Of a DNA stretch of 64,000 bases, positions 55,539 to 63,534 are shown one piece after another. A model generated the notes under the pieces. That model ran no database searches. It had not been told where the DNA came from and saw nothing but the letters and a program-made list of their open reading frames with translations. The DNA is from Robiginitalea sediminis (GTDB taxonomy: Bacteria; Bacteroidota; Bacteroidia; Flavobacteriales; Flavobacteriaceae): the NCBI RefSeq assembly GCF_002198115.1, contig NZ_NGNR01000001.1:686369-750368 (forward strand), in the 5' to 3' direction. The position numbers were made by a program, and so were the translations under genes. Position 1 is the first letter of the stretch. Every line of letters begins with the position of its first letter.

Positions 55539-56126
55539 ATGGAGAATTTCGGGTTTTATGGCGAATTGGGACTGCTGCATGTCCTGGACCCCCAGGGCTA
55601 CGACCACGTCCTCTTCCTTATTGCCCTGGCATTGCCTTTCGGGTGGGGGCAGTGGAAACGGGTATTCTGGCTGGCAACCCTCTTTACGGCAGCGCATTGC
55701 CTCTCCCTTGGGCTGGCCGCTTTTGAGGTAGTCCAGGTAGATTCAGGTATTGTGGAGTTCCTGATCCCGGTGACCATTTTCCTTACCGCCTTGTTCAACC
55801 TCTTTCTTACCGCCCCTTCGGCACAGCAGGATGCAGCGTTCCGGACACACCTGGTTTCCACGGGCCTTTTCGGGCTGATCCACGGCCTGGGGTTTTCCAA
55901 TTACTTCAGGATGCTTATGTCCGGGGAAACGGAGAAAGCCGGCCCCCTTTTCGGATTTGCCATGGGGATTGAAGCAGCCCAGTTACTTGTGCTGGTGGTT
56001 GTTTTAACCTTATCCTACCTGGTACTGGACCGGTTGGGGGTTTCCCGAAAAGGGTTTATCCGGATAGGCAGCGCTGGGATTATGGCTGTTTCCCTTATGC
56101 TGATTTTCAGGGCCTGGCCCTTCTGA
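55539..56126 (+). CDS. HupE/UreJ family membrane protein
   Basis: 195 aa from ATG 55539, six membrane segments. Conserved residues are seen in DPQGYDHVLFLIALALPFG, TAAHCLSLGLAA and GLIHGLGFSNYF. Family members move nickel or are accessory to hydrogenase and urease, but no such enzyme is in this window, so the function here is open. It begins 22 bases after the DjlA-like gene. Confidence 0.85.
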   Translation: MENFGFYGELGLLHVLDPQGYDHVLFLIALALPFGWGQWKRVFWLATLFTAAHCLSLGLAAFEVVQVDSGIVEFLIPVTIFLTALFNLFLTAPSAQQDAAFRTHLVSTGLFGLIHGLGFSNYFRMLMSGETEKAGPLFGFAMGIEAAQLLVLVVVLTLSYLVLDRLGVSRKGFIRIGSAGIMAVSLMLIFRAWPF

Positions 56127-56154
56127 TTTTCACTAAAAATTAACCGTCTACAGG

Positions 56155-56185
56155 TTGTAGGGCGTCCCGAAAGCCGGTATATTCG
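56155..56185 (+). promoter_or_regulatory. Possible promoter of the dCMP deaminase gene
   Basis: TTG (56155-56157), 20-base spacer, TATATTCG (56178-56185; one base off consensus). It overlaps an in-frame GTG at 56185 and so favours the GTG at 56230 as start. Confidence 0.4.
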
Positions 56186-56229
56186 TGCTTGGACGGTTCG
56201 GAAAGGGAACCGGGATCAACGAATACCAA

Positions 56230-56682
56230 GTGAAGCAACGGAAACAGGAAAAATACGATAAGGCCTATCTGAGGATGGCCCACGAATGGGGCAAACTATC
56301 CTATTGCAAGCGCAAACAGGTCGGGGCCATTATCGTTAAGGACCGGATGATCATCTCAGACGGGTATAACGGAACCCCAACGGGCTTTGAGAATTATTGC
56401 GAGGACGATGCAGGGTACACCAAGTGGTATGTCCTCCACGCAGAGGCCAATGCCATTTCCAAGGTGGCTTCCAGCACCCAGTCCTGCCAGGGAGCCACGC
56501 TCTATATCACGCTTTCCCCCTGCCGGGAATGCAGTAAACTCATCCACCAGTCCGGCATCCGGCGGGTGGTGTACCAAAAGGCGTACAAGGACGGGTCCGG
56601 GCTGGAGTTCCTGGCGCGTGCCGGGGTGGAGCTCACCCATATGCCGGTAATCGATTCTTCCGTAGCCATAAGCGAAGACTAA
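56230..56682 (+). CDS. dCMP deaminase family protein
   Basis: 150 aa from GTG 56230 (MKQRKQEKYDKAYLRMA). Zinc site: HAEANAI (His and catalytic Glu, about 71-73) and LSPCRECSKL (two Cys, about 100-103). SYCKRKQVGAIIVKDRMIISDGYNGTPTGFENYCED is the typical deoxycytidylate deaminase opening. It makes dUMP for thymidylate synthesis. The frame reads 15 codons further up to a GTG at 56185, judged too early. Confidence 0.9.
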   Translation: MKQRKQEKYDKAYLRMAHEWGKLSYCKRKQVGAIIVKDRMIISDGYNGTPTGFENYCEDDAGYTKWYVLHAEANAISKVASSTQSCQGATLYITLSPCRECSKLIHQSGIRRVVYQKAYKDGSGLEFLARAGVELTHMPVIDSSVAISED

Positions 56683-56683
56683 C

Positions 56684-58288
56684 TTGAAGAGAAGCTATTA
56701 TATAGGTCCGGCCATCGTGGCCCTTGCCCTTGCCCTCGGAATTTTCATTGGGGGCAAGCTGCACTTTAACGATACCCCGGAGCGGCTCTTCACCACCAAT
56801 TCCAAAAAGGACAAGCTCAACCGCCTTATCGACTACATCGACTACGAATATGTAGACGAAGTGGATACAGACAGCATTGTGGATATTACCGTCAATAATA
56901 TCCTGGACAAACTGGACCCCCATTCGGTCTATATCCCGAAGTCTGAAATGAAGCGGGTCTCCGAGAACATGAAAGGGGATTTTGTGGGCATCGGAATCAA
57001 TTTCTATAAATATCGCGACACGATTACCGTTACCCGGACCATCCGCGGCGGGCCAAGCGCCAGGGCAGGGCTTATGCCCGGGGACAAAATCCTGATGGCA
57101 GACAACGATACCCTCCACAGCAAGCAACTGGCCGATTCCGATATCGTATCCCGCCTGAAAGGGCAGGAAGGATCTTCCGTAACCCTCACCGTTTACAGAC
57201 GTACCGAAGACCGCACCTTCAAAGTGGATCTGCGGCGCGACCATGTTCCCATCCGAAGCATAGACGCCTATTACATGCTTACCCCGGACATGGGCTATGT
57301 ACGGATGAACCGTTTTGCGGAGTCTACGCACGATGAATTCCGGGAAGCCCTCAGGGATTTACTGGCCCGCGGGGCCGAAAAACTCACCCTGGACCTCAGG
57401 GACAACCCCGGGGGGTACCTGAATGTTGCGGAACATATAGCCGATGCATTCCTGCCCAAAGGAAAACTCATCCTCTTTACCCGGAATAAAAAGGGCCAGG
57501 TAGACTCTACCTATGCCACGGCCCGGGGCCGCTTTGAGAACCGCCCGGTCTATGTCCTCATTAACGAGCGTTCCGCATCGGCCTCCGAGATCATCGCCGG
57601 GGCCCTGCAGGACAACGATATCGGGACCATAGTGGGCCGCCGTTCCTTCGGAAAAGGCCTGGTGCAACGGGAAATGGACCTCGGAGATGGGTCGGCCGTC
57701 CGGCTCACCGTTTCCCGATATTACACTCCCACGGGCAGGTCCATCCAGCGCAATTACAGCAATGGGAGCGAGGACTATTACGAACAGTATACGAGGCGGT
57801 TCCACTCCGGGGAACTCAGCTCGGTAGACAGTATCCGGGTAGCCGATTCCCTGAAATTCAAAACCCCGGGGGGTAAAACCGTTTATGGGGGAGGGGGTAT
57901 TATCCCGGATGTTTTTGTGCCCATAGGCAGCAACGAAGAGGAGGCCATTTCGGCCCTGGACAACAGGGGGTATTTCTCGAGTTTTGTTTTCAATTATCTG
58001 GAGGAGGACCGCACCCTCTTTGAAGGGTACGATGCGGCCCGCTTTTACCGGGAGTACCAGGTGGATGATATTCTGTTCGACCGCCTGGTGGGGTTCCTTA
58101 CGCGGTTTAACCTGAATATGAACTACTACGATTACGAGGAGCGCCTGAAAGCGTACATCAAGGCGGGAATCGCCGAACAACTCTTCTCACCTGACCTGAA
58201 GGCGCAGATTCTGGCGCCTTACGACAACATGCTCATTAAAGTACTGGAGTTGGATGAGCCCCAGGTAACTGAAGACCCCGGACTTTAG
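56684..58288 (+). CDS. S41 family C-terminal processing protease
   Basis: 534 aa. N-terminal membrane anchor (about 5-25), PDZ domain (about 85-170, MKGDFVGIGINFYKY ... ARAGLMPGDKILMAD), and the peptidase domain with LDLRDNPGGYLN, the Ser in NERSASASEIIAGALQDND (about 303) and the Lys in GRRSFGKGLVQ (about 328). It degrades or trims exported proteins in the periplasm. The start is TTG (56684), one base after the deaminase stop. The 3' end overlaps the next convergent gene by 4 bases. Confidence 0.92.
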   Translation: MKRSYYIGPAIVALALALGIFIGGKLHFNDTPERLFTTNSKKDKLNRLIDYIDYEYVDEVDTDSIVDITVNNILDKLDPHSVYIPKSEMKRVSENMKGDFVGIGINFYKYRDTITVTRTIRGGPSARAGLMPGDKILMADNDTLHSKQLADSDIVSRLKGQEGSSVTLTVYRRTEDRTFKVDLRRDHVPIRSIDAYYMLTPDMGYVRMNRFAESTHDEFREALRDLLARGAEKLTLDLRDNPGGYLNVAEHIADAFLPKGKLILFTRNKKGQVDSTYATARGRFENRPVYVLINERSASASEIIAGALQDNDIGTIVGRRSFGKGLVQREMDLGDGSAVRLTVSRYYTPTGRSIQRNYSNGSEDYYEQYTRRFHSGELSSVDSIRVADSLKFKTPGGKTVYGGGGIIPDVFVPIGSNEEEAISALDNRGYFSSFVFNYLEEDRTLFEGYDAARFYREYQVDDILFDRLVGFLTRFNLNMNYYDYEERLKAYIKAGIAEQLFSPDLKAQILAPYDNMLIKVLELDEPQVTEDPGL

Positions 58289-58488
58289 TCGTCCTCTATT
58301 TTCTTCTGAATTTTTCGTGAAGTCTGAAAAATGATCAGTAGCACCAGGGCACAAAGGGCGGCCATGATGCCGATCAGCGCAATCATACTATCTCCCTGGA
58401 ATGGGTTTTGCAGGTCCAGCATGGTGGCGTTATAGGCCATAAGCCCAAGGCATGCGAGGACGAGGATGGTAAGGAGGATTTTGTTCAT
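58285..58488 (-). CDS. Small membrane protein of unknown function
   Basis: 67 aa from ATG 58488: two hydrophobic segments (about 3-20 and 34-55) and a basic, charged tail (SRKIQKKIEDD). Not recognised. It begins 16 bases after the marC stop on the same strand, so it is probably cotranscribed. Its stop overlaps that of the S41 protease gene. Confidence 0.65.
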   Translation of the reverse strand: MNKILLTILVLACLGLMAYNATMLDLQNPFQGDSMIALIGIMAALCALVLLIIFQTSRKIQKKIEDD

Positions 58489-58504
58489 GGCAAATGCGTT
58501 TGGT

Positions 58505-59083
58505 CTACCCGGCAAACAACCCCTGAATATTCGATGCGAACAGCTTAACGGCGATGGCCATAAGGACTATCCCGAATACTTTGCGGATGATGCTAAGCCC
58601 GCTGGGGCCCAGGAACCGCTCAATGCGGGTGGAGGTTTTAAGTACGATGTAGACAATGATAATATTGATGACAATGGCAATGGCAATATTGACCACCTGG
58701 TATTCGGCACGCAGCGAAAGCAGGGCGGTGAGGGTGCCTGCCCCGGCAATAAGGGGGAAGGCCAGGGGTACGATGGATGCCGAATGGGGCTCGTCGTCCT
58801 TGTAGAGGGTAATCCCCAGGATCATTTCAATGGCCAGGAAGAAGAGCACAAAGGAACCGGCCACGGCAAAGGAATTTACATCAATCCCAATTAGTTTAAG
58901 GATTTTATCCCCTAGGAAAAGGAAGGCAAGCATGATCCCGGCGGCCACGATGGAGGCCTTTTCCGATTGGATGTGGCCCACCTTGCTCCGAAGCGAAATC
59001 ACAACAGGGATACCCCCCACGATGTCGATAACGGCAAAGAGGATCATGGTTGCGGAGGCAATCTCGCGGAAATTCAGTTCCAT
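58505..59083 (-). CDS. MarC family membrane protein
   Basis: 192 aa with six membrane segments. FAVIDIVGGIPVVISL at the start and SIVPLAFPLIAGAGTLTALLSL in the second half match the MarC (UPF0056) family. Function is not firmly known; a link with antibiotic resistance, from the name, is not supported. Confidence 0.9.
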   Translation of the reverse strand: MELNFREIASATMILFAVIDIVGGIPVVISLRSKVGHIQSEKASIVAAGIMLAFLFLGDKILKLIGIDVNSFAVAGSFVLFFLAIEMILGITLYKDDEPHSASIVPLAFPLIAGAGTLTALLSLRAEYQVVNIAIAIVINIIIVYIVLKTSTRIERFLGPSGLSIIRKVFGIVLMAIAVKLFASNIQGLFAG

Positions 59084-59102
59084 AATTCAGGAATTTCTGC
59101 CG

Positions 59103-59110
59103 CAAAGGTA
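59103..59110 (-). promoter_or_regulatory. -7 element (TACCTTTG) of marC
   Basis: A perfect TAnnTTTG on the minus strand, 19 bases before the ATG. Confidence 0.58.
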
Positions 59111-59165
59111 TGGCATCTACAGGATACGCAGGAGGCGGCCGGGCATAAAATCCGCTGCAATGCGA

Positions 59166-59173
59166 TATCTTTG
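59166..59173 (+). promoter_or_regulatory. -7 element (TATCTTTG) of the DUF3109 gene
   Basis: A perfect TAnnTTTG 18 bases before ATG 59192; divergent from the marC promoter about 55 bases away. It supports the shorter start over an open frame from 58967. Confidence 0.58.
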
Positions 59174-59191
59174 GACCCAAGAACCGCACCT

Positions 59192-59761
59192 ATGTTCGAA
59201 CTCGGGAAGACAGTTGTTTCGGAGGAAATCCTCGAGGAGGCTTTTGTATGTGATTTGAATGCCTGTAAGGGGGCATGCTGCGTAGACGGGAATGCCGGGG
59301 CACCCCTTGAGGCTTCCGAGACCGAAATCCTCGATACCCATTTCCAGGATATTAAACCCTTTTTGCGCCCGGAAGGGGTACAGGCTATTCAGGAGCAGGG
59401 CACCTTTATAAAAGGCTCGGACGGCGATTGGGAAACCCCCCTGGTAAACGGGAAGGAGTGCGCCTACACGATCTTCGAGGATGGCAAAGCCCTCTGCGGT
59501 ATCGAGGCGGCTTACAATGCCGGAGCCATCGGTTGGAAAAAGCCGGTTTCCTGCCATCTCTACCCGGTTCGCGTCAGGCATTACACCTCCCTGACCGCCG
59601 TAAACTATCACCGCTGGCATATCTGCAGCCCTGCCTGCAGCCTGGGGGAAACCCTCAAAGTACCTGTGTACCGGTTTGTGCGCGAGGCCCTGATCCGGAA
59701 ATTCGGGGAGGAGTGGTACCAGGAACTGGAAGAGGCGGCCAAGGCCTATCTCAAACCGTAG
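59192..59761 (+). CDS. DUF3109 Cys-rich protein (YkgJ-like, possible Fe-S)
   Basis: 189 aa. The Cys pattern CDLNACKGACCVDG (about 20-29), then CAYTIFEDGKALCGIEAAYNAG, SCHLYPVRV and HICSPACSLGE, matches DUF3109 and resembles the YkgJ zinc- or iron-cluster family. Function unknown. Its 3' end overlaps the convergent kinase gene by 11 bases. Confidence 0.86.
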   Translation: MFELGKTVVSEEILEEAFVCDLNACKGACCVDGNAGAPLEASETEILDTHFQDIKPFLRPEGVQAIQEQGTFIKGSDGDWETPLVNGKECAYTIFEDGKALCGIEAAYNAGAIGWKKPVSCHLYPVRVRHYTSLTAVNYHRWHICSPACSLGETLKVPVYRFVREALIRKFGEEWYQELEEAAKAYLKP

Positions 59762-61685
59762 GAATCTGCAAACGCACCTGCGTGCCGGCCGGGTTGCCCT
59801 CTTCATCGAAAAGGTCTTCCATGGTCATCTGGTAGGTGTTCTGGTAGTCCTTTGAGAAGTTGGCCATCCGCTCTTTGGTGATTTCAAGGCCCAGGGATTT
59901 GCGCTTGAGCACGCGTCGTTCCTTTAGGGTGTGGGCCGCGTCCCTGCCAATCCCATTATCCGTGATGGTAATCTCGATATAGCCCGGGGCAGCTTGTCCT
60001 ACATTCAGTCGGAGGATTTTGGCCCCCTCTTTTGAGGACAATCCATGCCAGAGTGCATTTTCAAGAAAAGGCTGGAGGATAAGCGAAGGGATGCGCACCA
60101 GTTCTGTGTTTATTTCAGGATCTACGTTTATCGAAAAGTCAATTTCATTATTGAAACGGATATTCTCGATATTCAGGTACAGTTCCACGGTTTCGAGTTC
60201 TTCGCTCAGGGGGATCTCCCGCATGGCAGAGGCTTCCAGGATTTTGCGCACCAGTTTGGAAAATTTATTCAGGTAGTGGACCGCATTCTTCTGTTCGTTG
60301 TTGATGATGTACAACTTAATGGAGTTTAGCGAATTGAACAGGAAATGCGGGTTCATCTGACTGCGGAGCATGCTTTGCTCGAGGGTAAGGACCTTTTTCT
60401 CGCTGTTGAGCTGGTACTGCCGGTAAAGGATATACAGGATCAGGATGAAGAGGGTCAGAAGCAGCGCGCCTACGAGCAGGGTAGTGCGGTTGCGGCGCAA
60501 TTCCATTTTGATGATTTCATTCTCCGCCGAGATCAGTTCCACCTGGCTCTGCCTGCGTTCCTCTTGGGAGCGGGAAATGGATTCGAAGACGTACCGGCGG
60601 TTGAGGTCGTTGGAGATCATCCTCCGGGCACTTTGCGCCTTCTTGTAATATTCCAGGGCCTGCTGGTAGTTGCCTTCTGCCTCGTAGATATCGTGCAGAA
60701 AGGTATTCCCCTGGTGGATGTTGCTCTGTAGCCCTCTTTCCTCCGAAATCCTAAGCCCTTCAATAAGATTTGCCCTTGCGCCTGAAAAATCTTTGAGCCT
60801 GCTTTGGGCCCACCCCATCTGGATATAGACAGATGATAAAACTTCGGGGTCGTTTAATTTAAGGGCTTTGGGGAGGGCCTCCGTAAGGAGAACCATTGCC
60901 TCCCACTCCCGCTCCTCATGGGCAAGGACATGGGCCATGCCGTATTTGTTAACCACCTCGATCCGGTCCGACCCAACAACCTCATTGACTTCCAGAGATT
61001 TCTCATAGTGGTTCGTGGCATCTACCAGCAGCCCCAGTGCCTCGTAGCATTCGGCAAGGTTCTGGTGGTTGATGGCCTGACCTTCGAGGTTGCCGAGCTC
61101 GGTATCAAGATGAAGGGATTGTTCGAAATGGGTAATGGCCAGCTCGTATTGCTCCAGAAGGCGGTAGATGTTCCCAATCCCGTTGATGGCGATATTGATC
61201 TGGGTTTGCAGGACCCTGTCGGGTTCGGGAAAAGATTCGGCAAGGTTCTGGGCCGTTTGAAAGTTGTCCAGGGCAGCTTTTATTTCCTCGGAGCTCAAGA
61301 ATAAGACTCCGAGTTGATTGTGGATCAGTACCTGTAATAACCGGTTTTCTGATGCCTTAGCCTGCTGAAGGGCTTTGTTGTAATATCCCTCCGCCTGCTC
61401 GGCCTCGGAGGTTTCCCGTAAGCGCGCGCCATACTTCAGGTATGCATAGGCCAGCCCTTCCCGGTAGGCCTTCAGTTCGCATTGGCGGATAAAATAGGAC
61501 AGCAGGAGGGTATCCCCGGAATAGGGTTCCAGGGCTTCCTCAATTTTCCGGATATCTGTGGGTGCCTGGGCTACCAGGTCCCGCGCCACATCCTTGAAGG
61601 AATCCGCAATGGTGACCTGGGCCTCTAATACCAACGGACTGCACCATAGTGCCAGTACGAAAAAGGAGAAGAATACGCGGGCCAT
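59751..61685 (-). CDS. TPR sensor histidine kinase, LytS/YehU type
   Basis: 644 aa. Signal peptide (about 1-23), periplasmic tetratricopeptide repeats (about 60-370), one membrane segment (about 405-425, LLVGALLLTLFILILYILY), then a His_kinase domain with SQMNPHFLFNSLNSIKLYI (His about 448) and ATPase boxes PSLILQPFLENALWHGL and ITDNGIGRD. TPR suggests sensing through protein partners. It is 14 bases after the LytTR regulator on the same strand: a two-component pair. Confidence 0.92.
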   Translation of the reverse strand: MARVFFSFFVLALWCSPLVLEAQVTIADSFKDVARDLVAQAPTDIRKIEEALEPYSGDTLLLSYFIRQCELKAYREGLAYAYLKYGARLRETSEAEQAEGYYNKALQQAKASENRLLQVLIHNQLGVLFLSSEEIKAALDNFQTAQNLAESFPEPDRVLQTQINIAINGIGNIYRLLEQYELAITHFEQSLHLDTELGNLEGQAINHQNLAECYEALGLLVDATNHYEKSLEVNEVVGSDRIEVVNKYGMAHVLAHEEREWEAMVLLTEALPKALKLNDPEVLSSVYIQMGWAQSRLKDFSGARANLIEGLRISEERGLQSNIHQGNTFLHDIYEAEGNYQQALEYYKKAQSARRMISNDLNRRYVFESISRSQEERRQSQVELISAENEIIKMELRRNRTTLLVGALLLTLFILILYILYRQYQLNSEKKVLTLEQSMLRSQMNPHFLFNSLNSIKLYIINNEQKNAVHYLNKFSKLVRKILEASAMREIPLSEELETVELYLNIENIRFNNEIDFSINVDPEINTELVRIPSLILQPFLENALWHGLSSKEGAKILRLNVGQAAPGYIEITITDNGIGRDAAHTLKERRVLKRKSLGLEITKERMANFSKDYQNTYQMTMEDLFDEEGNPAGTQVRLQIPTV

Positions 61686-61699
61686 TAAGGAAAAGGGGC

Positions 61700-62434
61700 T
61701 TACATCAGGTCCAGAAAATCCGATTTCTTCTGACGGGAAACCGGAATCTTGTGATTCGATTTCAGGATGACATACCCGTCCGTTTTCAGGAATTCCCTGA
61801 TTTTATTCAGGTTGATAATATACGAATTATGAATCCTGAAGAAGGTGTCCGAGGGCAGGATTTCACCCACTTCCTTTAATTTTTTGGTAAGGACAATCTT
61901 TTGGCCGTCGGCCAGGTACACCGTGCTGTAATTCCCGTCCGATTCGGCATAGAGGATATCATCATTATCCAGGAACATCAGTTTTCCGTCTGTATTGAGG
62001 GTAATCCTGCGGTTGGCGGATTTGGCATTCCTGCTTAGCAGGAGCCGCTCCAGCTTATCGGCGGTTATCTGCCGGGCCGCGTGTTTGCGGATTTTGGCGA
62101 TGGTCTCGTTCAGGTCGTCCGAGTCTATGGGCTTTAGCAGGTAATCGATAGCCTCGTTCTTCAGGGCCTTGATGGCGTACTGGTTGTACGCCGTGGTAAT
62201 AACCACAGCGATTTCCTTGTTTTGCATTTTCTGGATAAACTGGAACCCGTCCATGGCGGGCATTTCGATATCCAGGAAAACGCAGTCCGGTTGGTTTTTA
62301 TCCAGATAGCCAAGCGCTTCAAAGGGGTCGGTGAACATGGCAACCACCGAGATCTCATTGGAGAAGTGGGTCAGTTCCCATTTCAGGCTTTGCAGCGCTT
62401 TCTCTTCATCGTCGACAATTACAGCCTCTAACAT
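61700..62434 (-). CDS. LytTR family response regulator
   Basis: 244 aa from ATG 62434. Receiver domain with VDDE near the start and DCVFLDIEMPAMDGFQF (phospho-acceptor Asp about 55), Lys in LLKPIDSDD (about 103), then a LytTR DNA-binding domain (about 145-240, ITLNTDGKLMFLDNDDILYAESDGNYSTVYL ... FFRIHNSYIINLNKI). First gene of the pair with the TPR kinase. A TTG further upstream is less likely as start. Confidence 0.93.
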   Translation of the reverse strand: MLEAVIVDDEEKALQSLKWELTHFSNEISVVAMFTDPFEALGYLDKNQPDCVFLDIEMPAMDGFQFIQKMQNKEIAVVITTAYNQYAIKALKNEAIDYLLKPIDSDDLNETIAKIRKHAARQITADKLERLLLSRNAKSANRRITLNTDGKLMFLDNDDILYAESDGNYSTVYLADGQKIVLTKKLKEVGEILPSDTFFRIHNSYIINLNKIREFLKTDGYVILKSNHKIPVSRQKKSDFLDLM

Positions 62435-62657
62435 CGGGATATACAATGTAATACATCAAAGAAAATAAAAATATACGGGACCATACCGTTTACATGCCGA
62501 AGTTGTGCGCGTAGCCCGATTTCCGTTATGGATGGTATGGATTGGCCTAAAGCTGGCTTGGGATATACAGGGAGCAGAGGGGGCTTGCGCAACGCCTGAA
62601 AACCGTAAAGTGCTGAAATTAAACCAAGTGTATTCGTTTTCCTGGAAAAAAAGCGTT
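62435..62657. other. Intergenic region between the LytTR gene and its probable target
   Basis: Together with the operator and promoter this gap is about 320 bases. It holds a near-consensus minus-strand -7 (TATATTTT) about 30-35 bases before the LytTR start and the partial repeat at 62494-62500. No gene seen. Confidence 0.4.
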
Positions 62658-62692
62658 ATGCCGATTATACAGGATTTCATGCCGATTATACA
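62658..62692. promoter_or_regulatory. Tandem direct repeat, probable LytTR operator
   Basis: ATGCCGATTATACA occurs exactly twice, at 62658-62671 and 62679-62692, with a 21-base period (two helical turns), as known for LytTR sites. A TTG/TA-rich promoter follows at once. A partial copy (ATGCCGA, 62494-62500) sits nearer the regulator gene. Confidence 0.55.
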
Positions 62693-62700
62693 ATTTGGCC

Positions 62701-62730
62701 TTGACCCCTACTACAGCGGGCATACTTTGG
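62701..62730 (+). promoter_or_regulatory. Probable promoter of the 62.8-kb exported pair
   Basis: TTG (62701-62703), 19-base spacer, then TACTTTGG (62723-62730), which has one base fewer between TA and TTTG than the consensus. A weak -7 next to an operator is typical of activator-dependent promoters. Confidence 0.4.
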
Positions 62731-62755
62731 CTATGGATTTTATCCGTACCCAGTT

Positions 62756-62944
62756 ATGAAACGATGTGTGTTTTATTTTCTCGCCTTACTCGTTGCCTTA
62801 TGGGTAGCTATGGCTACCGGGGCTTTTGTGCCGGCGGGGACAGAAGGGTACAGGGCTACTCCGGAGGCGGCTCTCAACACCAATGGCGACCAGGAGTTGA
62901 TTGCCCTTGAGGCCGTCGTCCAAAAGGAAAAGAATCGTCACTAA
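62756..62944 (+). CDS. Small exported peptide
   Basis: 62 aa: a signal-like hydrophobic stretch (about 4-24) and a mature part of about 38 residues, charged at its end. Not recognised. It lies directly after the tandem repeat and shares a base with the next start (TAATG), so the two are translated together. Confidence 0.6.
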   Translation: MKRCVFYFLALLVALWVAMATGAFVPAGTEGYRATPEAALNTNGDQELIALEAVVQKEKNRH

Positions 62945-63534
62945 TGCAGCGCAGGCGTAAACAATATCTCAGAGCGGGGCTTTTGCTTTCGGCAGTATTC
63001 GTACTGGTGGTGGCGGTTTCCTATACGCTGCCCGGAAGTCCTGCCTATTCCGGTGGTGCAGAAAAGGGCACGTACCGGGTTACCTCGGAGGTCGCAGGAG
63101 AAACCACCAGTATAGAAGGCTATGTCTTTTTTGAGATCAGCGAACCCGAGATAGGAGGCTACTCCTCTCCGGTTTTCAAGCTGCATTTTATCAGCCCGGA
63201 GGACAGCGACGGTCGGGGCATCGGTTTTATGATACCTTTAGGAGCAGACCGGACACCCATTGGGGTGGAAGAATACCGCGTAGCCAGTGCAGACAAGAGT
63301 TTTCTGAAGCCTTCCGAATCGGTTTATGGCTATGCAGACCTGGCGGGGTCCGAAGGGTCCCTTTTCCTTACGGAATCCGGTGGGATCTCCATCCGGCACG
63401 TTTCTGAACTGGAAGTAGCCGGGGATATGGATTTAATGTTAAAAGATCACAGTGGTCAGCAGATGCGTCTGGAAGGAAGCTTCCATGCCCGTTTGCTGCA
63501 ATCGAGTTCAGGCCGCTTTCAGGCGACCTTTTGA
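62944..63534 (+). CDS. Exported or membrane-anchored protein of unknown function
   Basis: 196 aa. A basic start (MQRRRKQYLR) and a hydrophobic segment (about 11-27) anchor or export a beta-rich domain (GTYRVTSEVAGETTSIEGYVFFEISEPEIGG ... HARLLQSSSGRFQATF). No family recognised. Translationally coupled to the peptide before it; probably a target of the LytTR system. Confidence 0.65.
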   Translation: MQRRRKQYLRAGLLLSAVFVLVVAVSYTLPGSPAYSGGAEKGTYRVTSEVAGETTSIEGYVFFEISEPEIGGYSSPVFKLHFISPEDSDGRGIGFMIPLGADRTPIGVEEYRVASADKSFLKPSESVYGYADLAGSEGSLFLTESGGISIRHVSELEVAGDMDLMLKDHSGQQMRLEGSFHARLLQSSSGRFQATF

